The translations under genes were made by a program, and so were the position numbers. The notes beneath the pieces are model-generated. The model searched no databases, was not told where the DNA came from, and worked only from the letters and a program-made list of their open reading frames with translations. Source: Flammeovirga sp. EKP202 (GTDB taxonomy: Bacteria > Bacteroidota > Bacteroidia > Cytophagales > Flammeovirgaceae). From it: a DNA stretch of 39,573 bases. Below, piece after piece: positions 9,716 through 18,302 of this stretch; positions within the stretch are counted from its first letter, which is position 1; each line of letters starts with the position of its first letter. Where the stretch lies: assembly GCF_014534745.1 (NCBI RefSeq), contig NZ_JACVVP010000063.1:1-39573 (forward strand), written 5' to 3'.

Positions 9716-9782
9716 AAAAAAAGACATATAAAGTTTAGCAAATACTCAAAATAAATCTTAAGTATTCACTAAACTGTCTTTT
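9716..9782 (-). terminator. Terminator of pnp
   Basis: A long imperfect hairpin on the minus strand pairs the AAAAGACAG/GTTTAG/AATAC blocks at 9763-9782 with their complements at 9719-9745, with a small bulge, and then a run of T. It begins about 10 bases beyond the pnp stop codon. Confidence 0.7.
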
Positions 9783-9791
9783 AATAAGTTA

Positions 9792-12080
9792 TTATCTTCT
9801 GTTGTAACCACCACGGTCACCTCTATCGCCTCTATCTCTGCGGTCACCGCGATCACCACCACGGTTAAAACCACCTCTTCTATCACCACCACGGTCATTA
9901 CGATCTCTTCTCTCACGTGGAGGAGGAGGAGTATAACCTTCAGGCATTGGTAATAAAGCCTTACGAGATAATTTGAATTTACCTGTCTTAGGATCGATTT
10001 CAAGTAACTTGATATCAACTTTGTCACCTACTTTCAAGATGCTTTCCACATTGTCAGTACGCTCCCAAGCGATCTCTGAGATGTGTAATAAACCTTCTTT
10101 ACCAGGCATAAATTCAACGAATGCACCGAATGGCTGTAATGATTTTACAGTACCAGGGTAAGTTTCACCTACTTCAGGTTGAGCTACGATAGCTTTTACT
10201 CTATCTACAGCACCGTCCATTGCTACTTTATCAACAGCAAAGAAACTTACTTGACCTTGGTTTTCTACTTCTTCGATAACGATAGTTGCACCAGTGTCTT
10301 TTTGGATCTCTTGGATCACTTTACCACCTGGTCCAATTACTGCACCGATTAAGTCTTGAGGAATCATCATCACAAAACTACGTGGAGCGTGTGGTTTCAA
10401 GTCATCTCTTGAAGTTGAGATTACTTCATCCATTACTTCACGAATGTGAGCTCTACCTCTGTTAGCTTGTTCTAAAGCTTGCTTCAATACCTCATATGGA
10501 AGACCATCAACTTTGATATCCATTTGACATGCTGTAATACCTTTTTCAGTACCTGTTACTTTGAAGTCCATATCACCTAAGTGATCCTCATCGCCTAAGA
10601 TATCTGATAAGATCGCATATTTTAATTCACCTGTATCAGGATCGTTTTCTGAGATCATACCCATTGCGATACCTGATACAGTACCCGTGATATTCACACC
10701 TGCATCCATAAGTGCTAATGAACCTGCACAAACTGTTGCCATTGATGACGAACCGTTTGATTCTAAGATATCAGAAACGATACGGATAGTGTATGGGTTT
10801 TCATTTTCAGGAGGAAGAACTCTTTGTAAAGCTCTATGACCTAAGTTACCGTGACCTACTTCTCTACGTCCAGGACCTCTGTTTGGTCTTACTTCACCAG
10901 TTGAGAAACCAGGGAAGTTGTAGTGAAGAATGAACTTGCTAGAGCTAGACTCCATTGCTGAATCTAACATTTGTTCGTCCATTTTAGTTCCCAAAGTAAC
11001 CGTAGTCAATGATTGAGTTTCACCACGAGTGAACAAAGCAGAACCGTGCGCTGAAGGCAATACATCTACCTCAGGAACGATTGGTCTTACTTCCTCTAAA
11101 TCACGACCGTCTAAACGATTCTTCGTGTTTAATACTAAATCACGAGAAGCTTTCTTCTCACATTTAGCTACATAACGCTTGATAAGCGGTAACTTCTCTT
11201 CAGTTTCTTCATCTTCTGGTAAAGCCTCGAAGTATGCTTTTTTCACTTCAGTGAAAGCCGCCTTACGCTCTGACTTACCTTTGATACCTTGAGCTGCTAC
11301 TGCATATAATTTATCATAAAGAGCAGTGAAAACTTCTTCTTTTAAAGCTTCGTCTTCAACGTCACCTACAAACTCTCTGTATTCAGTAACGCCAACTGCT
11401 TCTCTTAATTCTACTTGAATTGCACACTGAGTTTTGATAGCCTCATGACCTACTTTAATCGCTTCGATCATTTCATCTTCACCCACTTCTTGCATTTCAC
11501 CCTCTACCATTGTGATGTTTTCAGCAGTAGCACCGATCATTAGATCTAGTGTACAACCTTCCATCTGTGCTGGAGTTGGGTTAACGATGTACTCACCGTT
11601 AGTATCTTTGATTACTCTAACTTCTGAGATAGGGCCATCAAAAGGAATGTCTGTGATTGATAATGCTGCAGATGCTGCTAATGCCACCAATGCGTCTGGC
11701 AAAGCGTCTTTATCTGCTGAGATCATAGAAATCATGATCTGAGTGTCATGATAATAGTCAGAAGGGAATAATGGACGGATAGCTCTATCCACTAAACGAG
11801 AGATTAAGATTTCACGATCACTTAAACGTCCTTCTCTTTTTAAGAAACCTCCTGGAATCTTACCTGCAGACGCAAATTTTTCTTGATAATCTACTGAAAG
11901 TGGCAAAAAGTCAGCACCCTCTCTTTTCTCTGGGTTAGAAACAACAGTTGCTAATAGCATTGTATTTCCCATGCGCAAAACGATCGATCCGTCTGCTTGT
12001 CTTGCCATTCTACCTGTTTCTAATGAAATCTCACGTCCGTCAGGAAGGGCAACTGTTTTTTTAATCACGTTTTCAAACAT
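9792..12080 (-). CDS. pnp: Polyribonucleotide nucleotidyltransferase (PNPase)
   Basis: 3'-to-5' phosphorolytic exoribonuclease of RNA decay. The 762-residue chain has the usual order: first RNase PH domain (from about residue 10), helical linker, second catalytic RNase PH domain (about 320-545, with FPGFSTGEVRPNRGPGRRE and the SDILGDEDHLGDMDFKV acidic block), a KH domain (about 560-620, with GAVIGPGGKVI), and an S1 domain (about 635-705). A C-terminal tail of about 50 residues is very rich in Arg, Gly and Asp (GGDRRGG, DRGDRGDRGG). This tail is an addition beyond the classic core and probably binds RNA or partners. rpsO lies just upstream on the same strand, the order conserved in many bacteria, though a terminator separates them here. 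Confidence 0.97.
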   Translation of the reverse strand: MFENVIKKTVALPDGREISLETGRMARQADGSIVLRMGNTMLLATVVSNPEKREGADFLPLSVDYQEKFASAGKIPGGFLKREGRLSDREILISRLVDRAIRPLFPSDYYHDTQIMISMISADKDALPDALVALAASAALSITDIPFDGPISEVRVIKDTNGEYIVNPTPAQMEGCTLDLMIGATAENITMVEGEMQEVGEDEMIEAIKVGHEAIKTQCAIQVELREAVGVTEYREFVGDVEDEALKEEVFTALYDKLYAVAAQGIKGKSERKAAFTEVKKAYFEALPEDEETEEKLPLIKRYVAKCEKKASRDLVLNTKNRLDGRDLEEVRPIVPEVDVLPSAHGSALFTRGETQSLTTVTLGTKMDEQMLDSAMESSSSKFILHYNFPGFSTGEVRPNRGPGRREVGHGNLGHRALQRVLPPENENPYTIRIVSDILESNGSSSMATVCAGSLALMDAGVNITGTVSGIAMGMISENDPDTGELKYAILSDILGDEDHLGDMDFKVTGTEKGITACQMDIKVDGLPYEVLKQALEQANRGRAHIREVMDEVISTSRDDLKPHAPRSFVMMIPQDLIGAVIGPGGKVIQEIQKDTGATIVIEEVENQGQVSFFAVDKVAMDGAVDRVKAIVAQPEVGETYPGTVKSLQPFGAFVEFMPGKEGLLHISEIAWERTDNVESILKVGDKVDIKLLEIDPKTGKFKLSRKALLPMPEGYTPPPPRERRDRNDRGGDRRGGFNRGGDRGDRRDRGDRGDRGGYNRR

Positions 12081-12329
12081 CGTGTTGTTGTGTTTTTAAT
12101 ATTTTCTTCAAACAAAGCAGATATTTAAGGACCTAGTCCTATCTGCATTCATACTAGGATTGCTGTAAAGATTTGTTGAAATTACTTTAGTCCAAGTACT
12201 TTAATTAGAGCCAGTAAAAGCGAACTTTTGCCAACCCCAAAAATTAGTGATTTTTTATGGATAAATCACTTCTTGCCAGTCTTTTATTTCAATAAATTAT
12301 TCAAAATAAAAGGCAATGTATAAATACAC
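12081..12329. other. Leader/intergenic region upstream of pnp
   Basis: No gene is visible. The only structure is an inverted repeat, CCTAGT at 12132-12137 with ACTAGG at 12153-12158, about 50 bases before the pnp start. It would form a leader hairpin in the pnp mRNA. In some bacteria the pnp leader hairpin is the site of RNase III-dependent autoregulation; here that is only a possibility. Confidence 0.35.
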
Positions 12330-12358
12330 AAAAAGGGAATTCCAGATTTTGGAATCCC
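12330..12358 (-). terminator. Terminator of rpsO
   Basis: Arms at 12335-12344 and 12350-12358 pair with one bulged base. On the minus strand the stem is followed by a T-run, 27 bases beyond the rpsO stop. It would separate rpsO from pnp at least partly. Confidence 0.7.
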
Positions 12359-12386
12359 CTGAGTGGTATTTTTACACCAGAAAGAA

Positions 12387-12659
12387 TTACTTTCTGATAC
12401 CAAGTTCTTTGATAATCGCTCTGTAACGGTTGATGTCTTTTTTAGCTACATAGTCAAGCATAGAACGACGCTTACCTACTAACTTCATCAAACCACGACG
12501 AGATGAGTGATCTTTTTTGTTCGATTTTAAGTGCTCCGTTAAGTGTTGGATACGCTTAGTGAACAATGCGATTTGAGCTTCTGGTGAACCAGTGTCTCCT
12601 TCACCTTTACCGTATGAAGTAAAGATCTCTTTTTTGTACTCAGGGCTTAAATAATCCAT
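12387..12659 (-). CDS. rpsO: 30S ribosomal protein S15
   Basis: Primary 16S rRNA-binding protein of the small-subunit platform, binding helices 20-22 and forming bridge B4 to the large subunit. The 90-residue protein starts [13 protein letters not shown] and carries the S15 signature ([17 protein letters not shown], then [25 protein letters not shown] and LDYVAKKD). A start 39 bases upstream is open in frame, but the ATG at 12659 gives the normal S15 length and N-terminus. The gene precedes pnp on the same strand, its classic neighbour. Confidence 0.97.
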   Translation of the reverse strand: MDYLSPEYKKEIFTSYGKGEGDTGSPEAQIALFTKRIQHLTEHLKSNKKDHSSRRGLMKLVGKRRSMLDYVAKKDINRYRAIIKELGIRK

Positions 12660-12791
12660 AAAACCACAAATTAGTTTTGCGAAAAACTTGAATTTCACGT
12701 TACAATATCCTTTTGACAGCGATGACGCGTGCCGAATAATGCTCCCCTCAATTCGTAGTTACTTCGAGTGTTACATAAAATTTTCAGGGTG

Positions 12792-12799
12792 CAAAACTA
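12792..12799 (-). promoter_or_regulatory. Possible -7 element for rpsO
   Basis: The minus strand reads TAGTTTTG, a match to TAnnTTTG, about 133 bases upstream of the rpsO start. No clear -33 box was seen. The rest of 12660-12933 shows nothing further. Confidence 0.3.
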
Positions 12800-12933
12800 A
12801 GTATATTTTGTAAAAAATCCGAATAATATTCAACATAACAGTATTCATTAACGAAAAATTACAATATTCGCACTATACGGGCAGACCTTATGTCTCCCTA
12901 ATGAAATAATGATGACAATAATAGGAGTTCACC

Positions 12934-14343
12934 ATGGGAAATAGATCTGAAAATCTACCGAAAAAATTTACTGAACGTCTTCAAGGACAAATTTCTGCTG
13001 AGGACTTTGATGCTTTCAAGGAAGCTATTGATGGACAGGTACCTGTATCTTACAGAACCAACCCTTTTAAGCCTGCAGAGATTACATTTTCAGATACCAC
13101 TCCGGTGCCATGGTGCGACGAAGCTCAATATATAGCCAAGCGTCCATCGTTTGCTGAGGATCCTTTGATTTTTGCAGGTGCTTATTATGTACAAGAGGCT
13201 TCTTCTATGTTCCTTTGGAAAGCACTAAAACAACATGCTCCATTAGAAAAAGACCTTAGAGTATTGGATTTATGTGCTGCTCCAGGTGGAAAAAGTACAT
13301 TGATCAATTCTCTTCTGACACCTAAGAGTGTTTTAGTATCGAACGAAATCGTAGGCAAAAGATCCCTGCCATTAATTGACAACCTTGTAAGATGGGGAAA
13401 CCCTAATACATTAGTAACAGGTAATTACGCTGAAAGCTTTGCTCCATTAAGAGAATACTTTGATGTAGTAGTGACAGACGCTCCATGTTCAGGAGAAGGC
13501 ATGTTTAGAAAAGACCCTAAAGCCTCTGAACTTTGGTCAACGTCTTTAGTAGATTCTTGTGCTTCTATCCAAGAGAGTATTGTGGATCATATCCCTCATG
13601 CCTTAAAGGCGGGTGGCTTATATATTTATAGTACATGTACTTTCGCTCCTCAAGAAAACGAGGAACGTTTAGCTCAAATTCTAGAATCAGATGAGTTTGA
13701 ACCATTAGAAATCGATATTGATCCTTCTTGGGGAATCAGTACCATAGAAGTGGAAAGAAATGGGGTTAAAGCCATCGGTTACCGCTTTATTTTCCATAAG
13801 ACAAAAGGAGAGGGATTATTCCTAACCGCTTTCAGAAAGAAAGGGGAACCTTCTATCCATCAAAAATTCAGTGTTTCTCCTAAAAAGATGAAATCTGTCT
13901 TTATGGTGAAAAAGAGAGAGTCAGAAGAATTAAGAAAATGGTTGGAAAGCGGAAAAGATTTTGAATTCTACCAAGACGGAGAAGATGTATACGCTATTCC
14001 GTCTCATATGGTACAAGATTTCAAAATCATGAAAGTCACTCAAAAACTCCGTCATCAAGGTATTAAAATGGGACGCTTCAATAAAAAGAATGGTCAACTG
14101 ATTCCAGATCACGAATTAGCTGTTTCAAATATTGTTGCTTCCAATATTCCTACATTGGATGTTGAATATAGAGACGCTATTGATTTCTTGAAAAAACAGG
14201 AAATGAGCGTTAAAACTATTCCTGGTGTAAAAGGTTGGGCCATCATCAAATATAAAGGACTTGCCTTAGGTTGGGTGAAAGTATTGCCAAACCGTTTGAA
14301 TAATTATTATCCTTCGGAACTGAGATTGAGGAAGGATGTTTAA
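12934..14343 (+). CDS. RsmF/NOL1-NOP2-sun family rRNA m5C methyltransferase
   Basis: SAM-dependent RNA cytosine-C5 methyltransferase acting on rRNA. Over its 469 residues the Rossmann core shows the SAM loop LCAAPGGKS (residues 113-121), motif IV with DAPCSGEGMF (Cys185, the release cysteine), and motif VI with YSTCTFAPQENEE (Cys235, the nucleophile). The two-cysteine arrangement defines the m5C RNA family. A C-terminal extension of about 170 residues, with a PUA-like region ending LGWVKVLPNRLNNYYP, matches RsmF/YebU rather than RsmB, so the target is probably 16S rRNA. The gene is monocistronic, with a very strong terminator after it. The exact modified base is inferred from the family. Confidence 0.88.
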   Translation: MGNRSENLPKKFTERLQGQISAEDFDAFKEAIDGQVPVSYRTNPFKPAEITFSDTTPVPWCDEAQYIAKRPSFAEDPLIFAGAYYVQEASSMFLWKALKQHAPLEKDLRVLDLCAAPGGKSTLINSLLTPKSVLVSNEIVGKRSLPLIDNLVRWGNPNTLVTGNYAESFAPLREYFDVVVTDAPCSGEGMFRKDPKASELWSTSLVDSCASIQESIVDHIPHALKAGGLYIYSTCTFAPQENEERLAQILESDEFEPLEIDIDPSWGISTIEVERNGVKAIGYRFIFHKTKGEGLFLTAFRKKGEPSIHQKFSVSPKKMKSVFMVKKRESEELRKWLESGKDFEFYQDGEDVYAIPSHMVQDFKIMKVTQKLRHQGIKMGRFNKKNGQLIPDHELAVSNIVASNIPTLDVEYRDAIDFLKKQEMSVKTIPGVKGWAIIKYKGLALGWVKVLPNRLNNYYPSELRLRKDV

Positions 14344-14377
14344 ATCATATATACATCTGATAATTAACCATTGAAAT

Positions 14378-14420
14378 ATAAAAAGGGTGAAAAGTTTATT
14401 TGACTTTTCACCCTTTTTAT
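14378..14420. terminator. Strong terminator after the rRNA methyltransferase gene
   Basis: A perfect 18-bp stem (14378-14395 with 14403-14420) closes a 7-nt loop. The A-run/T-run base allows use in both directions. Confidence 0.9.
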
Positions 14421-14703
14421 TTCTGTAAAAAATACAGAAGTGTATAAAAACAAAAAAAGCTAGCTGAAGCAGCGAGCTCTTTCCTGTTAAACCTAATTTT
14501 ATTAACCCATTATCAATCAAAAATCTTTATGTTTTTTAATCTTTAATGTCTTATCTGATGTAAATGTAATAAAAAGTTTATAAATACAAACGGATTCTTT
14601 AAAATATTATTTACAATTATTAAATAAATACCATTTTAAACCCTAAAATGGTGTTAAAATGGTAACTATTAGATGTGTCAAATGTTTAAAAAAGTGATTT
14701 TTA
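14421..14703. other. AT-rich intergenic region with small inverted repeats
   Basis: No gene is supported. Visible structures are a perfect 7-bp hairpin (14421-14427 with 14433-14439), an imperfect hairpin at 14456-14482 that would be followed by T on the minus strand, and overlapping copies of AAAATGGT at 14629-14664 in both orientations. The second may be a backup terminator for the minus-strand antiporter gene. Confidence 0.4.
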
Positions 14704-14742
14704 GAAAAAAAAAGAGCACCACCCGTTTTGGTAGTACTCTTT
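14704..14742 (-). terminator. Terminator of the NhaC gene
   Basis: On the minus strand, GAGTACTACC and GGTGGTGCTC pair with two G-U wobbles around a 6-nt loop, followed by nine or more T. It starts about 25 bases past the stop codon. Confidence 0.85.
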
Positions 14743-14764
14743 GAAGAAAAGAGAAGGGAACTTT

Positions 14765-16231
14765 CTAAGCTTCCACTTCTTCTTTTGTTGAAAGTCGCTT
14801 GATCTTGATTTTTAATGCTGCGAACAATACTGTCATGATCGGACTTAATAAGTTGAAGAAGCAATACGGAATGTAAGCCCATGTAGCCACACCTAATACC
14901 GTAGACTGTGCTACGCCACAAGTGTTCCATGGTACTAATACTGATGTTACCGTTGCTGTATCTTCTAATGTTCTACTTAAGTTCTCTGGTGCTAATCCTT
15001 TTTCTTTAAAAGCTTCTGCATACATTTTACCTGGTACTACAATAGACAGGTACTGATCAGAAGCTGTAATATTAAAGAATACACAAGTGGATGCAGCTGA
15101 AGCAAATAATCCTGTTTCGCTTGTTACTTTAGAAATAATAGTTTCTGTAATTTTTGTCAGCATACCACTGATTTCCATTGCTCCACCAAATGCCATCGCT
15201 ACTAAAATCAACCAAATCGTATTCAACATACCTACCATGCCACTTGATGAAAGTAATTCTGAAACGATTGTGTTATCTGATGAGATGGATACACCTTCGT
15301 ACATTGACTTCATTAAGACTAAGTAAGATCCTTTCCAATCTCCTGCTAAATCTCCTGCTAAAAGATCAACAATTTGTGGTTGTGCTATTAATCCTACAAC
15401 TGCTCCTGCCAATGAACCAATTAATAAGGCTGGCAAAGCTGGTACTTTCTTTACAATCAAGAAAACAACCAATGCAGGTACAACAAATAAGAAAGGAGAG
15501 ATATTGAATGATGCTTCCAAAGCTGTCAATACTTCATGAACGTCAGCTTGTGAAACTGTTGATTCGTAACCAAAACCAATGATTAAAAATAAAATCGAAG
15601 CAATCGTAAATGACGGTACTGTTGTAAGCGTCATGTATTTGATATGCGTGAATAAGTCAGTGCCTGCTACTGCTGGAGCAAGGTTTGTCGTATCTGATAA
15701 CGGAGACATTTTATCTCCAAAATAAGCACCACTGATAATAGCACCTGCTACTAGACCTTCAGACATTCCTAGTGTTTTACCAATTCCCAATAGTGCTAAA
15801 CCTACTGTGGCAATGGTAGACCATGAACTACCTGTTGCAACCGAAACGATAGCACAAATAATAATGGTAGCAAATAAGAAAATAGAAGGGTTTAAGATTT
15901 TTAATCCGTAATAAACCATTGCAGGAACGATACCTCCCAAAAGCCAAGTACCTGCAAGTGCACCAATCATTAATAAGATCAAAATAGATGGCATGGCTGA
16001 GCCAATACTATCCACAATTCCATCCATTAGTACATCCCAAGTTACTTTTAATCTAAATATAGCTACAATCGCTACTACAGCCGTAGCGAGCATTAATACA
16101 ACTTGATTAGAGCCTGATAATCCATCGTCTTTGAAAATTAAGACATTGACGGATAGCATAATAATTAAAAAAAGAATTGGTATAATAGATTCTAAAAATG
16201 ATGGTTTTCTCTGTCCATTCATAGTATTCAT
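14765..16231 (-). CDS. nhaC: NhaC-family Na+/H+ antiporter
   Basis: Inner-membrane secondary transporter of 488 residues with about 11-12 hydrophobic segments along the whole chain. The family hallmark SGAYFGDKMSPLSDTTNLAP is present near residues 170-190, preceded by a glycine/serine-rich helix (SVATGSSWSTIATVG) as in NhaC. A second conserved region near residues 390-445 (FFNITASDQYLSIVVPG, and LVPWNTCGVAQ) fits the inverted second half. It exchanges external protons for internal sodium, consistent with a marine lifestyle, although some NhaC proteins carry amino or organic acids instead. It is a single gene bounded by terminators on both sides. Confidence 0.9.
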   Translation of the reverse strand: MNTMNGQRKPSFLESIIPILFLIIMLSVNVLIFKDDGLSGSNQVVLMLATAVVAIVAIFRLKVTWDVLMDGIVDSIGSAMPSILILLMIGALAGTWLLGGIVPAMVYYGLKILNPSIFLFATIIICAIVSVATGSSWSTIATVGLALLGIGKTLGMSEGLVAGAIISGAYFGDKMSPLSDTTNLAPAVAGTDLFTHIKYMTLTTVPSFTIASILFLIIGFGYESTVSQADVHEVLTALEASFNISPFLFVVPALVVFLIVKKVPALPALLIGSLAGAVVGLIAQPQIVDLLAGDLAGDWKGSYLVLMKSMYEGVSISSDNTIVSELLSSSGMVGMLNTIWLILVAMAFGGAMEISGMLTKITETIISKVTSETGLFASAASTCVFFNITASDQYLSIVVPGKMYAEAFKEKGLAPENLSRTLEDTATVTSVLVPWNTCGVAQSTVLGVATWAYIPYCFFNLLSPIMTVLFAALKIKIKRLSTKEEVEA

Positions 16232-16289
16232 AGTTTCAAAATAGGCACGTATTGCCTTTAGTCCTCGTTTATATGTATGGTAAAGCTAC

Positions 16290-16340
16290 TAAAAAGGGAT
16301 GCAAATACAACAGTTTAGAACAGTAGTATTTGCATCCCTT
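16290..16340 (-). terminator. Terminator of the GAF-domain sensor gene
   Basis: Perfect 15-bp arms at 16294-16308 and 16326-16340 with a 17-nt loop. On the minus strand they are followed by a T-run. It sits between the sensor gene and the antiporter gene start. Confidence 0.85.
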
Positions 16341-16384
16341 AAGTATTAATTGTATAACTTATGTTATTTTCTGACTAAAAAAGC

Positions 16385-18184
16385 TTAATTCTCAGCCTTT
16401 TCGATAACTAGAGCCTCTAATTCTTTTATCCTTTCCTTCTGTAATTCAATCTCCTCTCTAAGTTTTACGACTACTCTTGAAGTATCCATATCCGCTATTG
16501 AAGAAGCTATTATTTCTGATAGTTTCTGAAGGAAATCGATATGATAGGTGTCAAGTACTGAGAATGATGAAATCTCTAAGATACCGTACATGATATCTCC
16601 ATAAATCAATGGTAAGATGATTAAGCATTTTGGTTTCGCTCCTCCCATTCCAGATGATATATTGATGTAGTTGTCGGGTACATCTTCTATATAAACCATC
16701 TTTTGTTCCTTATATACTTGTCCTAAAAGACCATTTTCAAGATCATATTGTCTTTCGTCATATCTCTTTTTGTCATAAGCATAAAGTGCCATCAATTTTA
16801 GATTTTGTCTGCCAGCTTGATCCTCATTGATAAGGATGAAAGTACCTTGACTTGCTTCTATATAGTTGATGATGCTTCGTAAAAGATTATCAAACCACTC
16901 TTCTTGACTTGTTACTTTTTCTCTTAAGAGCTGATTGAACTGAGCCATACCATTGATGACCCAATTACGTTTCTTTTCTTCCTCTTGTACATTTCGGAAT
17001 TTGTCTCTCATTTGTATCAAATCGTTAGCAAGAGAGGTGTCTCTGTGCTTTTTATCATATGTGACATCCACCTCACCGGCAGTTACCTTTCGAGAGAACG
17101 TGTTGGCAGCTTGTAATTGATCATCTAGTGAATATAAATTGTCTGTAATTTCAGCGACTTCATCAAACTTATATTTTTGATCATTTTTAAATTCAAGAAG
17201 TGATTTTCCTTCGTTGATTCTTTGTGTTACTCCTTGTAAAAATTCGAAGCGTTTCCCGACTGCTTTAGAGAACATAAATACGAACCAACTTAAGATTACA
17301 GCTTGAAAAATAAATACAATAAGGAAGGTGATCATCATCCACTTGACATAATTCTCACTATTTGATAATACTTTCTCTGATAAGGAAATTAATCGAGTAT
17401 TGATTTTTTCTTGAAGATCAGAGACATCTTTCATCAAGCCGGAGTTTTGACCTCTACCAATCACTTTCATCAAGTCTACCACTTTATGCATACCAAATTG
17501 ATAGGCTGCAAGGTTGGCTCTTAGCGTTCTGACTTGTTGCTCTGTTAAATCATTCATTGAACGATCTTGATACATTCTTACAATTTCTAGTTCAAACTCC
17601 TCTACGCTTTCATCAAAAAGCTTTAAGTACTTGGTCTCTCCTCTTAGTAGATAATCTTTTTCATTTCTTCTCATGGTGAGAAGCATTCCCATATTGAGTG
17701 GAATATTTGTTTTTTCAATTTTATGAATCTTTGAGCGCATATTCCCTACCATGCCCCAATCTTTAAAACCGAGGTCAAGGTACTTTCTCATTAAAAAGTC
17801 TTGCTGTGCTTTAAGTTGTTCCATATCTGAGCGTAAAAACTCCATTTCTTTAGCTCTGGAATCGTTTAGACGGTCCATGTGTTTTCTTACTTCCTCTACA
17901 GTATAGAGAGCAGAGTCTAATAAACTGATGGACCTGATAGTGTTAGTGCTTTTCCTTTTCTTGTAAAACTCTGCTGTAATTAAATCTTCCAATAAGAAAT
18001 TCTTATAGTAGATTTCAGACTCTGTGTAGAGAGAGTTGCATTTTTTGAATTGTTCAGTTAACTCGTTCGTTTCTACTAAAGAACGTGTACCTAAAAATAC
18101 TAATACTAATGTCGACAGTAGTAAAACAGTATTGACGATAAAAAGGATACCTAAGCGAAAACGAATAGTTTTACGAATAATCAT
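16385..18184 (-). CDS. Membrane sensor with HBM-like periplasmic region and cytoplasmic GAF domain
   Basis: Protein of 599 residues with two membrane helices (about 11-32 and 280-305) framing a long helical periplasmic region. That region contains the RRNEKDYLLRG segment typical of helical bimodular (HBM) chemoreceptor ligand domains. The cytoplasmic part has a HAMP-like linker region, helices, a GAF domain at about 430-565 (QGTFILINEDQ, GLLGQVYKEQK, PLIYGDIMYGILEISSFS), and a terminal coiled coil. No histidine kinase, GGDEF, receptor-signalling or DNA-binding domain is visible, so how it passes on its signal is unknown. A TTG 24 bases upstream is open in frame, but the ATG at 18184 puts the basic residues right before the first helix. 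It ends at its own terminator and lies downstream of dxs. Confidence 0.78.
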   Translation of the reverse strand: MIIRKTIRFRLGILFIVNTVLLLSTLVLVFLGTRSLVETNELTEQFKKCNSLYTESEIYYKNFLLEDLITAEFYKKRKSTNTIRSISLLDSALYTVEEVRKHMDRLNDSRAKEMEFLRSDMEQLKAQQDFLMRKYLDLGFKDWGMVGNMRSKIHKIEKTNIPLNMGMLLTMRRNEKDYLLRGETKYLKLFDESVEEFELEIVRMYQDRSMNDLTEQQVRTLRANLAAYQFGMHKVVDLMKVIGRGQNSGLMKDVSDLQEKINTRLISLSEKVLSNSENYVKWMMITFLIVFIFQAVILSWFVFMFSKAVGKRFEFLQGVTQRINEGKSLLEFKNDQKYKFDEVAEITDNLYSLDDQLQAANTFSRKVTAGEVDVTYDKKHRDTSLANDLIQMRDKFRNVQEEEKKRNWVINGMAQFNQLLREKVTSQEEWFDNLLRSIINYIEASQGTFILINEDQAGRQNLKLMALYAYDKKRYDERQYDLENGLLGQVYKEQKMVYIEDVPDNYINISSGMGGAKPKCLIILPLIYGDIMYGILEISSFSVLDTYHIDFLQKLSEIIASSIADMDTSRVVVKLREEIELQKERIKELEALVIEKAEN

Positions 18185-18210
18185 ATGCTTTGCCTGATAA
18201 TTAACCAAAA

Positions 18211-18253
18211 AAATAAGGAATGCCTAAAAGCTATGCTTTTAAAACATTCCTTA
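18211..18253 (-). terminator. Terminator of dxs
   Basis: A two-part stem, 18214-18222 with 18245-18253 and 18225-18231 with 18235-18241, surrounds a 3-nt loop. On the minus strand it runs into seven T. It lies about 50 bases past the dxs stop. Confidence 0.8.
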
Positions 18254-18302
18254 CTTCAAAAATATTGCCTCAATCCTTCTTTTTATAAAAATGAAAGACC
18301 AA

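Noticed and set aside
9758-10027. 89-codon minus-strand frame inside the pnp 3' end
   Set aside because: It is an out-of-frame reading of the repetitive Arg/Gly-rich tail codons of pnp; its Val/Ile-rich composition is an artefact of that repeat.
12660-12698. N-terminal extension of S15
   Set aside because: The extra 13 residues are atypical; the ATG at 12659 gives the standard S15 N-terminus and length.
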